Below, in pieces: positions 22,213-34,200 of a stretch of DNA of 43,018 nucleotides. The notes under the pieces are model-generated. The model saw only the letters and a program-made list of their open reading frames with translations, ran no database searches and was not told where the DNA came from. Source of the DNA: Phoronis australis (lineage: Eukaryota > Phoronida > Phoronidae); contig NMRA01000467.1 of NCBI GenBank assembly GCA_002633005.1, positions 212,063 to 255,080 of the forward strand, in the 5' to 3' direction. A program made the translations under genes and the position numbers. Numbering within the stretch: the first letter of the stretch is position 1; each line of letters opens with the position of its first letter.

Positions 22213-25200
22213 TTACTCTTTTGCATCCCCTTTACTGTCCCGTCTCTCCTTACGTGCTGACGAAATTGGGAGGGGTAGCCCAGATGTAGATCTGGGTCGT
22301 GGTGAGTTCCGTCCACTAAGGGGTCCATCAAAAGAGATTGGTGTGGCTCTTTCACTTGTAGGGGGAAGTTTCCGTCGAATAGGTCCCCGCTGAACTTGTC
22401 GTGCCCGATGACCAAAGCCGAGACATTGAAGCGACTCTGTGATGTAGCGCTGAGATGGCGACACACACAGCATAACAAGAAGTTTGGCATTGCCACCTGA
22501 GGAGTGTTGATCAAATTATTTTAAATCAAAAAACAAATCTTAAAACATGTGCAAGGACAGCTCAAGATCGTGTGTTATTGACGTTTATAAAACTTCTTTT
22601 GTTCAGACAGGCTCATTGTGTTTTACACAACACACTATGGCTGGAAATGGGCTGGTTCCGTGAATGAACACTAGATGGGGACACTAGTTGGCGCATATGA
22701 CTTGAAGTAACCTTTGTTAGGAACAGAAGTTTAAAGAAGCTCACCAATGGAATCTTGGAGTAGATGTGTCAGCCTGCTGTTCCTGTAGGGTACATGTGCC
22801 CTGTGCTCAGCCAGAGCCCCGAGTACATCAGCTAGTGCTGACAAGCTTTTGTTGATGTAGCAGGCCTCACGCAGAGACTCCCCAGTAACTCCTGACATGC
22901 CTGAGTGTGGAAACAATACATTTATAACAGGATCTATGATTTTCAAAAAATAACAATAGCTTTATTCAATGTTTTCTAGCTTTGTTATAGTTTATGAGGA
23001 AATATGAAAGGAATTTGCAAGTCATTAGCAAAGTAATCAAAATGTGTCAATGAAAATAAAATCTTAGTGTCTCAAATCATTACACACACATTAGCCGTTT
23101 TACACTGAGCCATGGGCACACAGCCCCTCTTGTTTGAGACAGTAATAAACAATTGCAAGATATCAGTCTTTCACAACATGGCACATCCTGAGGTTGTAGA
23201 CATTGGCTTCACAGTCGTAATGTACTTTGTCATCAAATTGGGTTCTGTAAAACTCATCCACGAAGTATTATTCCAATTTCAATTACAGGAGACCTATTTG
23301 GTAATCTTAAAACTGGAATACCTACCGACACATTCACTATTTGGTAATGTTAATACTGGAATACTTACCGACACATTCACTATTTGGTAATCTTAAAACT
23401 GGAATACCTACCGACACATTCACTATTTGGTAATGTTAAAACTGGAATACCTACCGACACATTCACTATTTGGTAATCTTAAAACTGGAATACCTACCGA
23501 CACATTCACTATTTGGTAATCTTAAAACTGGAATACCTACCGACACATTCACTATTTGGTAATGTTAATACTGCAATACCTACCGACACATTCACTATTT
23601 GGTAATCTTAAAACTGGAATACCTACCGNCCTTGTCTAGAGCAATAATGAACTGTGGCAGAGACAAGCCAACTTATAGCGCCTTGTCTAGAGCAATAATG
23701 AACTGTGGCAGAGACAAGCCAACTTATAGCGCCTTGTCTAGAGCAATAATGAACTGTCAGTTCTTCTGAAGTCATGGAACCACCTCCAATTTGACTAAAT
23801 ATTGAGACCAAATTCATAACGGTAAGCCAACTAAATTGGAAGGCAAGTGTATAACACCTTTAATTTTAATCTGTTTGTCAACAAGGCTCTGCAGTTAAAG
23901 ATGTGGTCACAGGTATAGAGACTAGCACCAGAAAGACAGTGTCAAAGTTCAACTAAAATTTCAGAACAACGGGGATGGCTACCATGAGAAAGCAACTCAT
24001 TAGTTTCATTAATGAATACTTGCTTAAGGATATATCAAACCTTATTCACAAAAAGTGGCCATTTTTACAATATTTCACATGACTAGCAATCTACCTTATA
24101 TTCACTCTCGGGGAACTTCAAATACAAAATATAAACCGCATAGTTGGAAAAAGGATTTAGCAGAACTACCTTGACACCGCACAACCACGTGGCTATTTGT
24201 TTACTACCTAACCGAGGTCAAAGGTTACAGGGCGGTCACTCAAATCAAATCTCTCGCCAGGCACAGAGCAGCTTTGTACACCCTCAGTAATTCCATTAAC
24301 CAAGATGAAGTTGCCATAATATTGAGTCACCGAGGCGTATTGAGTCAAAGAGGAGTACTTATGATAGAATAGTGCCAGGAAAAACAAGACAAAACATAGT
24401 TTTGATCCTGAGGGAGTTTTGAGTCTACAATGCATACGACCATTGACGCTGACACAGCAACTTGTAAAAAGAGATAAATTCTCACATAAATTCTTTAATT
24501 CAATTAACAAATTGACATTTCGATGTTTCGATCTGATGCTAACCACCGATTCGATTTCTGTTATCCATTTCTTACTTGGTTTCATATCAGTCTCCTGGCA
24601 CGTGACGTGTAAAGGCTATGAGTATAACAATGGACTGTGACTTACTTTATAAGTAGGTCGCGACAACAGTAACGTTGATCCCAAATCGAGCTGGGAACGG
24701 TACGCTTTAATGACAATTGAGTTAATTACGCACCGCAAATTCAGTTGACATTGCGAGTGAATGTTGAAATACCTAACATAGTTAAGGCATGTATATGTTA
24801 CGTTTACCGAAAACAAGTTTTCACCAAATAATTAACTGCAGAATTTGAGACTTTCACTTCTCCCAGTTTAATCGGCTTTTTCTCGGCTTCAGCAAATCGA
24901 CTTCCGTCAAGGAACTTCTGAGAAACAGAGGAAAACGAAAAAATGAAATTGCCACTAAGAGGCTGTAGGCGCAAAAAATATATGTGCCACTAAGAGGAGC
25001 CACAGCAGATAAAGTCCTCAGAAAATCATCAGTGGACTTCCTCTTCACATTAGGAACAGACATGCTAATTTCCACAACCATCCATAGAGTGCTTTGGTTG
25101 ACAAAGGAGCAGACGTTAAATAACAAGACTCGCAAAAACTGTAAAAATAGCCACTAGGTAGCGCAAAATACCACGAATCAAACCGAAATTCGGAGGATAG

Positions 25201-28200
25201 CATCAACTAACAAATACATACCTATCTGCCAAATTTTATGAAAATCCGTTGAGGGCCTTTGAAGATAGAGGAAAAATTATTAAAATTGCCACTAGGGGGC
25301 ACACTGGTAGTCGGATCCATCTGAATTTCATCGTCATTTGTTGTCAAGCTCATACTTGCTAAATTCAATAAAGATACTGCAGAGGGTTTCGGAGAAACAC
25401 CCATTGACATAAAAAAACTGCCACTAGGAGACGCCACAGTTATTGAGGTCGTCATAAAATCATGGGCAGCCCTCCTCTTCACATTAGGAACACACAACCC
25501 AATTTCCACAATCATCCTTGGAGTGGTTTCGTTGACAGAGGGGCAGCTGCCAAAAAACAGAATCACAGAACGAAAACAGTAAAAATGGCCACAAGGTGGC
25601 GCAAAATGCCTCAAATTTAACCGAAACCGAATGATAGCATCACCTCACTAATAGATGCTTATCTGCCACATTTTATGAAAATCCATTGACAACTTTTTAA
25701 CATACAGAGGTAAACAAATTGTCAACTTCATGTAAATACACCAGCAAAATTCAAAAATCATCCTGCAGAGCGTTTAGGAAATACAGTAACGGGCGTAAAA
25801 ACAAAACAAAACTGCCACTAGAAGGTGCCATAGTAGTTAAAGTTATTGGAAAATCATCGTCAGCCGCCCTCTTCACAGCAAGAACATAGATGCCAAAGTG
25901 CGAAAAGTACCTCGAATCCGTCTGAAAACGAGAGGATGGCATCATCTCACTAATAGCTGCCAATCTGCCAAATTTTATGAAAATCCGTTGAGGATCTCCA
26001 AAGATACACAGGTAACCATAAAAAATTAAAATTGACACTAGGGGGCACACTGGTAATCGGAGAAGTCCGAAATTCGTCATCATACGTCGTCAGCCTCATA
26101 GGAGCACATTTGCCAAATCTTATCGAGATCCTGTGAGGATTTAGAAGATACAGTCACGGGCGCAAAAACAAACAAAACTGCCACTAGGGGGAGTCACAGT
26201 AGTCAAAGTCTTCAAAAAATCATCGTCGGCTGCTCTCTTCACAGCAAGAACATATATGCCAATTTTCAAAATCATTCCTGGAGCAGTTTGGTTGATAGAA
26301 GTACAGATGCCAAAAAACAGACTCGCAAAGAGTAAAAATGGCAACTAGGTGGCGCAAAGTACCTCCAATCCGACCGAAAACAGGAAGGATGGCATCACCT
26401 CACTAATAGATGTTTGTCGAATTTTATGAAAATCCCTTGAGGACCTCCGAAGATAAGGAGGTAAGCGTAAAAAACTAAAATTGCCACTAGAGGGCACACC
26501 AGTAGTTGGAGAGGTAAAAAATTTGTCATCGTCCGTTGTCAGCTTCATAGGAACACATCTGCCAAATCTCATCAAGATCCTGTGAGGGCTTTAGGAGATA
26601 CAGCTGCGGACGCCAGACGCCCAGACAGAGATGATGGCAATATACAACCACATATGTGGGCACATAAAAATGTTACCAATTAAAACCATTATAACATAAT
26701 TTTAAGCCATGTGAGAACCATGTTAATGCTTGAGAATTCTTTTGAGTACATCACTACCTGCAAACACGTCCGGCGACGCTGTCCTACCAGGAGAGCTCAG
26801 TGAGTTGGGGTTAATGTTGACCGTTAGAGTGACAACGAGGTGTGATCGACTGGAGTGCTCATGCACTTGAGTGGCCGTCTCCCGTCTCGTTCTGAGGCCA
26901 TGTTGCACAAGGCACATGACATCATAGACGCTGTCCACCGACCTGTTTTAAGGACACAAGCAAAATAAGTAGTAACACTTAAGCAAGTTAATAAGCACAC
27001 TAAATTTGTCAACAGTGAAACGATCACCAACAAAGTAGCACTAATTTTTTAAGGCTTTCACTTGCAAGTACAGCAACTGTTGTGAATATCCACAACATTG
27101 TGGTGAGATCTTGAAAAATAAAAACAGGAAAATTGTCTTTGGAAATAGTCGACGTGACCTCATCTCCATGACTGTTGATCACCAACTGTCTAAATAGTTA
27201 ATTAATCAAAAAACCTTATCCAGAGAGGATAGCCCAAAAAATATGATCACAAACATACTAGGCATGGGTCAAAATATTATGATCCTATTCCAATGAAACA
27301 CCAAACACACAGTCATGTGTATGGATTACCTTGATATAACAGTTGGCATGATCATGGAGTTATCTACCCCTGCTACAATGTCATGCTTGGCATTGGGGTC
27401 GGAGCTCAGCAGATCACGGATGTCATTGTTGTAGATCTCAACTACAGACACTTCAACAGAGCACGAACCAGGTGGCCTTTCATTGATAAGCCTGGACAAA
27501 AAGATCACAAGTTTCAAACTTTGTGTTCTATTCAGTGTACAGTCAAACATTGCCCAGTAAAGACTACGTAACAAAAGAGGAGATACAATACGGAAGACAA
27601 AAGAGAAACACCTGAGGCCACAAAGGATATTTTGTGTTGCTCTGTACCCTGATTCATTTTGAGACCTGCCCTCACTGACTAAAAAGAAATGCCCATCACC
27701 ACAGGGCTGCCAACCAATTAAAGACAATCTGTAACCTTCAAGTTTAAAATCCTTATTTTGCAAGTGAAACCTTGTGTCATTTCCAACATTTTCAGAAAGT
27801 CTTAATTTCAATCACAAGATGGATCAACATACACCAAAACAACAATTTGCAATTTCGAATCGTGTTTAACTAAAAAATCAACATTACGTAATAACTCATC
27901 ACTTCGATGTTTTTTGGTTTTTGCTGTCGGCATGATTATCTCTCTCCACACTGCCACAGCCCCACAAATCCCAATATCTCGTAATTCCTGATCCATGATG
28001 GTATTGCAGGCGTCAGGGTTCTCAGTGTTGAAGACAGCATGCTTAAACGTGGTAAATTCCATTCCCGTTTTCTAAATGTAACCCGTATCCAAAATTTCAC
28101 TCTCCACATCATAACATGAATTCCAAAGCATACAATATCCCATAATGCAAAACCAAGAAAGCGCGTTTTTCATTGGTCAGTCCTTCATAAAAACTGCAAT

Positions 28201-31200
28201 TGACCAAACACACAAGGGAAATTTCGTATGCAAATTGAATTTTACACTGCCTTCTTGATCTGATCTTGTATTCTCGACAATATCCATCACTTTCAGTACT
28301 TCCTGTCTCGATCTTTGGCAATCTCGTGCTTCAAAACGGTGACAATTTGAAACATATTTTTAATTTTGATCTGATTTTTTTGAAGAAAAATAAATGCTCA
28401 AAATCTGTAGCATTTAAAAATCTGTACATACTGATTTTCAGGCCCTGTAAGTACTTACAAGAATACGGATAAATACATAAAAGTTGGCAGCCCTGCCAGC
28501 ATCAGTTTCAGAAAAGGTAAGCAAGGTTTGAAATGTCATGAATTGCCAAGAGATGTGTTAAAGAAGGTAACATATAACGTATATTTGACCATCTCAGGCG
28601 GACCTCTTTTCTTGAAAAAATTTAGAAACTAAAAAATACTGCAACACCAACTTGAAAAAACAGAACAAAACCAACTACTTTGGCCTTATCTGAAACCATG
28701 TTTTCAACCTTTGAACAAACAAATAACTACAACTCCAGCGACTGACATGGGACCAGACTCTCACTTTTTACACACAAGAGCTAGTTACAAATAAAGGGCC
28801 ATTCTTACGTAAAGAGTTCTCTGGCAGCTCTGGGTATAACCCCCTCATCAGGGTGTGGTTCTTTTGACGGGTTGTAGTCGTCGTTTTTATGACTACCCAG
28901 CATTGTGTGAGTTTTACCACTTCCTGTTTGACCATAGGCCATAATGCAGACATTATATCTGAAACAAAGTACAATACCTAGCTCAGCTTTAAGTAAATAC
29001 AGGAGGTATAAATCCAGACAAATTTGGAAATTCCATTCAAAGTTAATAATGTATAGCAGTGATAACTACAAGCAAAGTTTTGTGCATTTCAGAATACACC
29101 GAAAAAGATCTATACATAATTTACAAGTCAATTTTAACAATCAAATAATTGTGATTTAGGCATCTTTGAAATACATGCAATCATTATCAGTTTTGTGACT
29201 ATTTTCTCACGACAAAATGTCCTAGTAATGACATTTGAATATAACTGTTTGACACTTTAGTAGATGACTGTTGTAACTGTTTTCAAAATCTGAATATGGC
29301 TGCTGTTACCAAAGTGTCAAACACCATAACTTGACTGTGTTATGTAAATGAATACTCAGATATGTCTTCCTATTCAGTAACTCAGCCAGCTTGGTTTAAA
29401 ATGTTTACAATTCATTCCACATAACCCGCAATCTAACCAGTCTGTATTTTGAAACAACCATTTACTCAAGTTCAACAACCACATTTTGAATAAACACATT
29501 AAGCAGAACACGCTCAGCAAGTTACAACATACTTTAGCTAAATTTATTGATTACCTTAGGTACATTTATTGATTACCTTACGTACATTTATTATTAAGCA
29601 CTCTCGTCAACAATGACACCTGCCTAACCCTTTATAAAACACCTTGAAGTCACCTGCATTCACTACATAGGTCGTCTACTTACCCGTCTAGAAGCGAAGT
29701 CATCATGGGCTGAACTTCTTCGAAAATGGCCTCTTGACTTTCAACAGGTGAGTAAAGTCTGAAATGGGGAGTGAATTGTAAATAAGTATAACCAAACAAG
29801 CAAAAATTTGGACACAGAGGAACTACATTCTTTCCAAGTATGTTTTCAAAAATTTATAACTGACATAAAATGAGTCTTATTAAAGGAGAATGCCACCCAA
29901 AAAACAACCTATTTTGTATCAATTTAGATCGAGTATCGAGTAGTTCTACTCGACAATGGCACGTTCGGTTGCGTTACCTGACACCAGATGGCAGACGGAG
30001 GTGTTGAAATTATCCAATGACGTAACTGGTTTCACATGCAGTCTGTTCAGCAAATCACAACACAGGTTACTGGTGTCAGCTTATCGCTTGAATTCATCGT
30101 TTAACACCAATAAATCGTCAAACTTCGAAGTAAAACCCTTAAAAATACACCGAGTTATTATAAAAATGTGTTGTTTTATTTCGCTGATACGGATTTACTG
30201 GTATTTGGACACACCGTAGCCTACTAAGTTCGGCAGGCTAATTTACGTCCGTAGCACTGAGGAGTTTGGGGTCTGTTCGGAGATAAATTCGAAGTATTCT
30301 TCCGTGAAATACAGACTGGTGAACCTAGATCTGTGTTGTTAAAATTGTAATTTTTTGAGTTCTAAACACACAAAACACTTGTTATCCCAGCCAGTGGCTC
30401 GGAACCCAATCAGGCCTGTCGCGGCCGCCTGGACTGGCACGAACATAAACCAGCTTGAGTTGGAAACTAAACCTCCAGTCACAATGTGCACGTAACTATT
30501 TAAGTGAATTTAGTCACGAAACTGAAAATATACTTAGGCCTACTTGTCGGGGGTTACGATGTCGGGTTCCCCTTCCACAGATCGTCAGGGCAAAGGTTGT
30601 ACAGTAACAATGATTTGGATAATGTATTTGTATTTCTAAATAAAGATTTCCCCAACATGTGACCATAGTATATAAAATCCAGTAATTGTTTCACAACAGC
30701 TTTCTGTCAGCAAGCACTGAATTAGCATGCGCTCACACGGCCTCGGTGCCCCGGAGCTCAATTACCTTAAGTTTGTTGCCAGTATCAAAAGCCGGTTGTA
30801 ACGCAGCTTGTGGTTTATTCATTGCTGACTTTTTAAAACATTTGCACTCACGAGCACTACAAGACATTACAAATTGTATCTAATGAGACAAACATTGTTT
30901 CAGTTTCATATAGGCCTAAGCATTGGTTAGGATGAAAATAATTCATTTTGAAACAGAACGCAGAATAATAAACGTCTACTCAATAAACTACAACTCGCCC
31001 CGTGCCAATCCTGACTTAGTCAAGAGCTCAGGCGACAAAGACTTCACGGGTCGGATCGTTAGGTTTCACAGGCTATCAGTTCGAACCGGAATACACTGAT
31101 CAAGAACTACTAGAGAGCCGCCGTCAACATGCACAGGCAACGGAATGTATCGATAGTTCTTTGTTAAGCCGGAATTCGTCAGAAAAATTCGATCGACGAA

Positions 31201-34200
31201 ATGCCGGCCAAAGACACGGAGAAGTTTCACGGCCTAATACTTGCTATTGACAGCCTACCTTTCATTCTTCACTACCGCGAGCCACTTCAGGCCCTTGAGG
31301 AAGTCGAAAAAACGATATACCCGCTTTCTTCGCAGCTTCATAGTTCAGAAAAACGGAAACGATGCACTGCAATATAGCGGCATTCACTCCGCAGACGAAC
31401 CATTGACGTCGCTGCGTCGTTTCTCACCTTCCTCACAGGTTACCGCGACACCTATCGGCAAGGTGAGGTCGACCGTATAAGAGGTGATGTGGATATAGAC
31501 CGATTAAGACGATAAAAAGGACTAATTAAATCAGGTGGCATTCTCCTTTAATAGTTTTACAGTTGAATCACAAATTACAACCTTGAATGCATTGGACAGC
31601 ATTTCTTCTACCAATTCACAAAAAATGAACTTTCATGTCCCACAACTAACATTCCGCATCAACATTAAATTATCACGACTAGTTATGCTACAGCACAACA
31701 AATAATATTAATAGCCTTATGATAAGATGTCTTGTTAAAGGACCATCATTTCATTATAAAATATATTCAATGGAAACTTACACTGACAAGTAGCAGGTAG
31801 AGCACCTTAAGGGACAGCACTAAACATTCAAAATATTTGACAACAATTTCAACTTAGGATGCAGAAGAAAAAGGTAACTTTTGGAGTAGCATTTTACCTC
31901 ACCAACACATATCCAACTCGAAGATTGACAGTAGAAAAAAAAGCTTTTTCTAGGTTTAGTTTTAGCACACCACAAAAATAAACATAGAAAATGTTTATAC
32001 CTTTCAAACTCATACAGCCTATGATACTTAGCTGTCTTGATGCACACGTTTTCCTGCAAGCATAGAGATTAACTAAAATACAGAAAACATGTGAAAACAA
32101 GATCAGCAACTGCCAGAAAAAAATAAGAAAATGACATCATCAAAGCCTCCCCTTAATTCTTTTTTGCTATTTCAGCTGTTTCAAGCTATCCAGAAAGTCC
32201 TAGGTAATAGTGAAGCAACAAATCCAAGCACAATTACACAAAACAGATGAACATCAGATGACACGTGGAGAAGCGTTTTCACATAACAATGCTCGACTTT
32301 GAGAACACAGAACAACAACAAAGTTACATTACTGTGTGCAAGTTGCTTTCTCAGTGACATTATGTTCTATTCGTTACAAGTAAGAAACTATAACCTAAAC
32401 ATTCTATCAATTATAAAGGCTGTGCTCTAAACATATTGCAGGAACCATATTAAGACCGTGAAGTTATTCAAGACAAGATTTAATGCAATATACCGAAGAA
32501 AGGAAAATCTGCATGAGGTGAACATGAAAATTCCTACATGCAGCTAAATGAATGACACTTGAAATTTTAAAAACTCTAAACAATTTTTGTGCTCTTTTCA
32601 CTATACAAAAACAAGCATGCCAAACATCTGAGCACCAGTATGGCTATACCAATTAGGTAAATTAATGGGTCAAAGCAAAAAGGAGAATGTGACTAAGTAT
32701 GACTGTCCCCGAAAGGAATCTGCTTTGACATGAAGGTAAGAAAACACGTTGTACCAGAGACCGTACAGAGGGAGACAATGAATAGTCACTGGCGGACATT
32801 GCTGTTTCATTTACCGTAGTGAGACATAGCGAGTGTGTGGTGCGAAGAAAGCAATATGGCTGATACTTGTGCTCAGTAGACACGGAGACAAGACATTTTA
32901 TCTTACCGTGTAATTCTCAAAGTTAATACTTCGCACTAAGGCTTATGGCTGAGATGCACCAGAACTGTTTTATGCAAAAGGGCACAGAAGACTATAGAAT
33001 AGAATAAAAATGGATGATGTGGCAACCTGTCACTGAGTGACAGAGATCTTTTTCACAGATGTTGCATTACATGATTGCAATCTCTAGTACTCTGATAATC
33101 CTGAGAGTCCATTGACAGAAACCAAAGTTGATTTTCATGGTAAGGACTATTTTGTTAGAACTCAAATACTAAAATGTATACTCACGTCATCCATGCAATG
33201 CACAACAACTTCAGATACAGAGCCAACTCTGAAAGAGTCAGTGCTAAATGTAAAAGAACATGGGAAAACGACTAGTTATTAACATTTACAAAAACGTTAT
33301 TCGTTAACCAATTTCCTTGTCAGCCTACCAAAACCTTTGACATGACTTAAAGTTTTAGCATTTCAATGCAACCGTAGATGTGACAAAATGTCACTAGAGG
33401 GCACCACAGTAATTGGACTCGCTTGAAAATCCCCGCACACCTGCTCTTGTCAGTACTCTTGTCACTAGTAACACATCTGCCAATTTTCATAATGAACCAA
33501 TCTGCACGCTGCGGCACATACAGCGGAAGCACATGACAAAAAACAGAGTCTGACTAAAATGAAATTGCCACGGCTGCTAGTTGGTGCAAAATACATCGAA
33601 TGCATCACAAAAAGGAAAGGTACTATCATCCTTACAATACAAACTTGTTTGGCAAATTTCATGAAAAAGCATCAAGGAACTTGTATGTTACAGAGGAAAA
33701 CGTTTACAATAAACTTGCCAATAGGGAGCACAGCTCTAGTTGGACTGGTCTGAAACTGGCTGTCATCTGTAACAGTTGTAATTTCCATAGGAGCATATCT
33801 GCTGAATTTCAGAAAGATATTGCAAAGGGTAAAGGAGGTACAGCCCTGGGCACAAAAATAATAAAATTGCTACTAAGGGGGTGTCAGAGTGGTTGAACAC
33901 GTTTGAAGATCAACGTCAGCCTCGGCCTTCTCAACAAGAACACATCTGAAGATCAACGTCAGCCTCGGCCTTCTCAACAAGAACACATCTCCAAATTTCA
34001 ATAATGATCCTTCAAGCAGTTTGGTGGATCGAGAGGGTGATGTCAAAAACGTATTCATACCTATTTGTAAAACATCATGATAATAGAAACGGCCTCATAT
34101 AAATACGTCGACGCATAATAAAATTACCAAAACCCAACAGACTTTTTTCTAACTCTGGTAAAAACTAATCACTTCAAGACATTTACACTATCCACCAATA

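Larger units (their letters stand above)
23628..23794 (-). other. KIF25: Broken KIF25 switch II exon (5' and 3' ends visible, body missing)
   Basis: After an acceptor-like ATATTTAG (ending at 23795), TC AAA TTG GAG GTG GTT gives, with the preceding G, V-K-L-E-V-V, as expected just before kinesin DLAGSE. The sequence then departs into a 51-bp tandem array and an N at 23629. Past the N, units of a 43-bp array read AGT GAA TGT GTC G|GTAGGT, i.e. S-E-C-V-G plus a donor. This joins in phase to GC ATG TCA of the next exon. The motif body is not in the assembly. The 3' half is well supported; the 5' half is weaker. Confidence 0.6.
24900..26640. repeat. Degenerate tandem repeat family with CTCF-like motifs (KIF25 intron)
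   Basis: A run of about 12 diverged monomers of roughly 130-160 bp. Many begin near TGCCACTAG(G/A)GGGC or GGCCACTAGGTGGCGC and include TGCCAAATTTTATGAAAATC and a GAGG...GAAGATACAG end. Three monomer types alternate (CACTAGGGGGCACAC, CACTAGGGGGAGTCAC, CACTAGGTGGCGCAAA), suggesting a higher-order unit of about 430 bp. ORFs through it are by-products of the repeat. Confidence 0.8.

Noticed and set aside
24208-24585. 125-codon minus-strand ORF in a KIF25 intron
   Set aside because: It contains a hydrophobic stretch but no recognisable domain, no exon partners and no family resemblance.
25222-26575. Several minus-strand ORFs with recurring PSSGSF-like strings
   Set aside because: They are produced by translating the tandem repeat family, not by a gene.
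27326-27811. 161-codon minus-strand ORF
   Set aside because: Only its last part (27491-27330) is a KIF25 exon; the rest is intron that happens to be open up to and into the CAGGGCTGCCAAC element.
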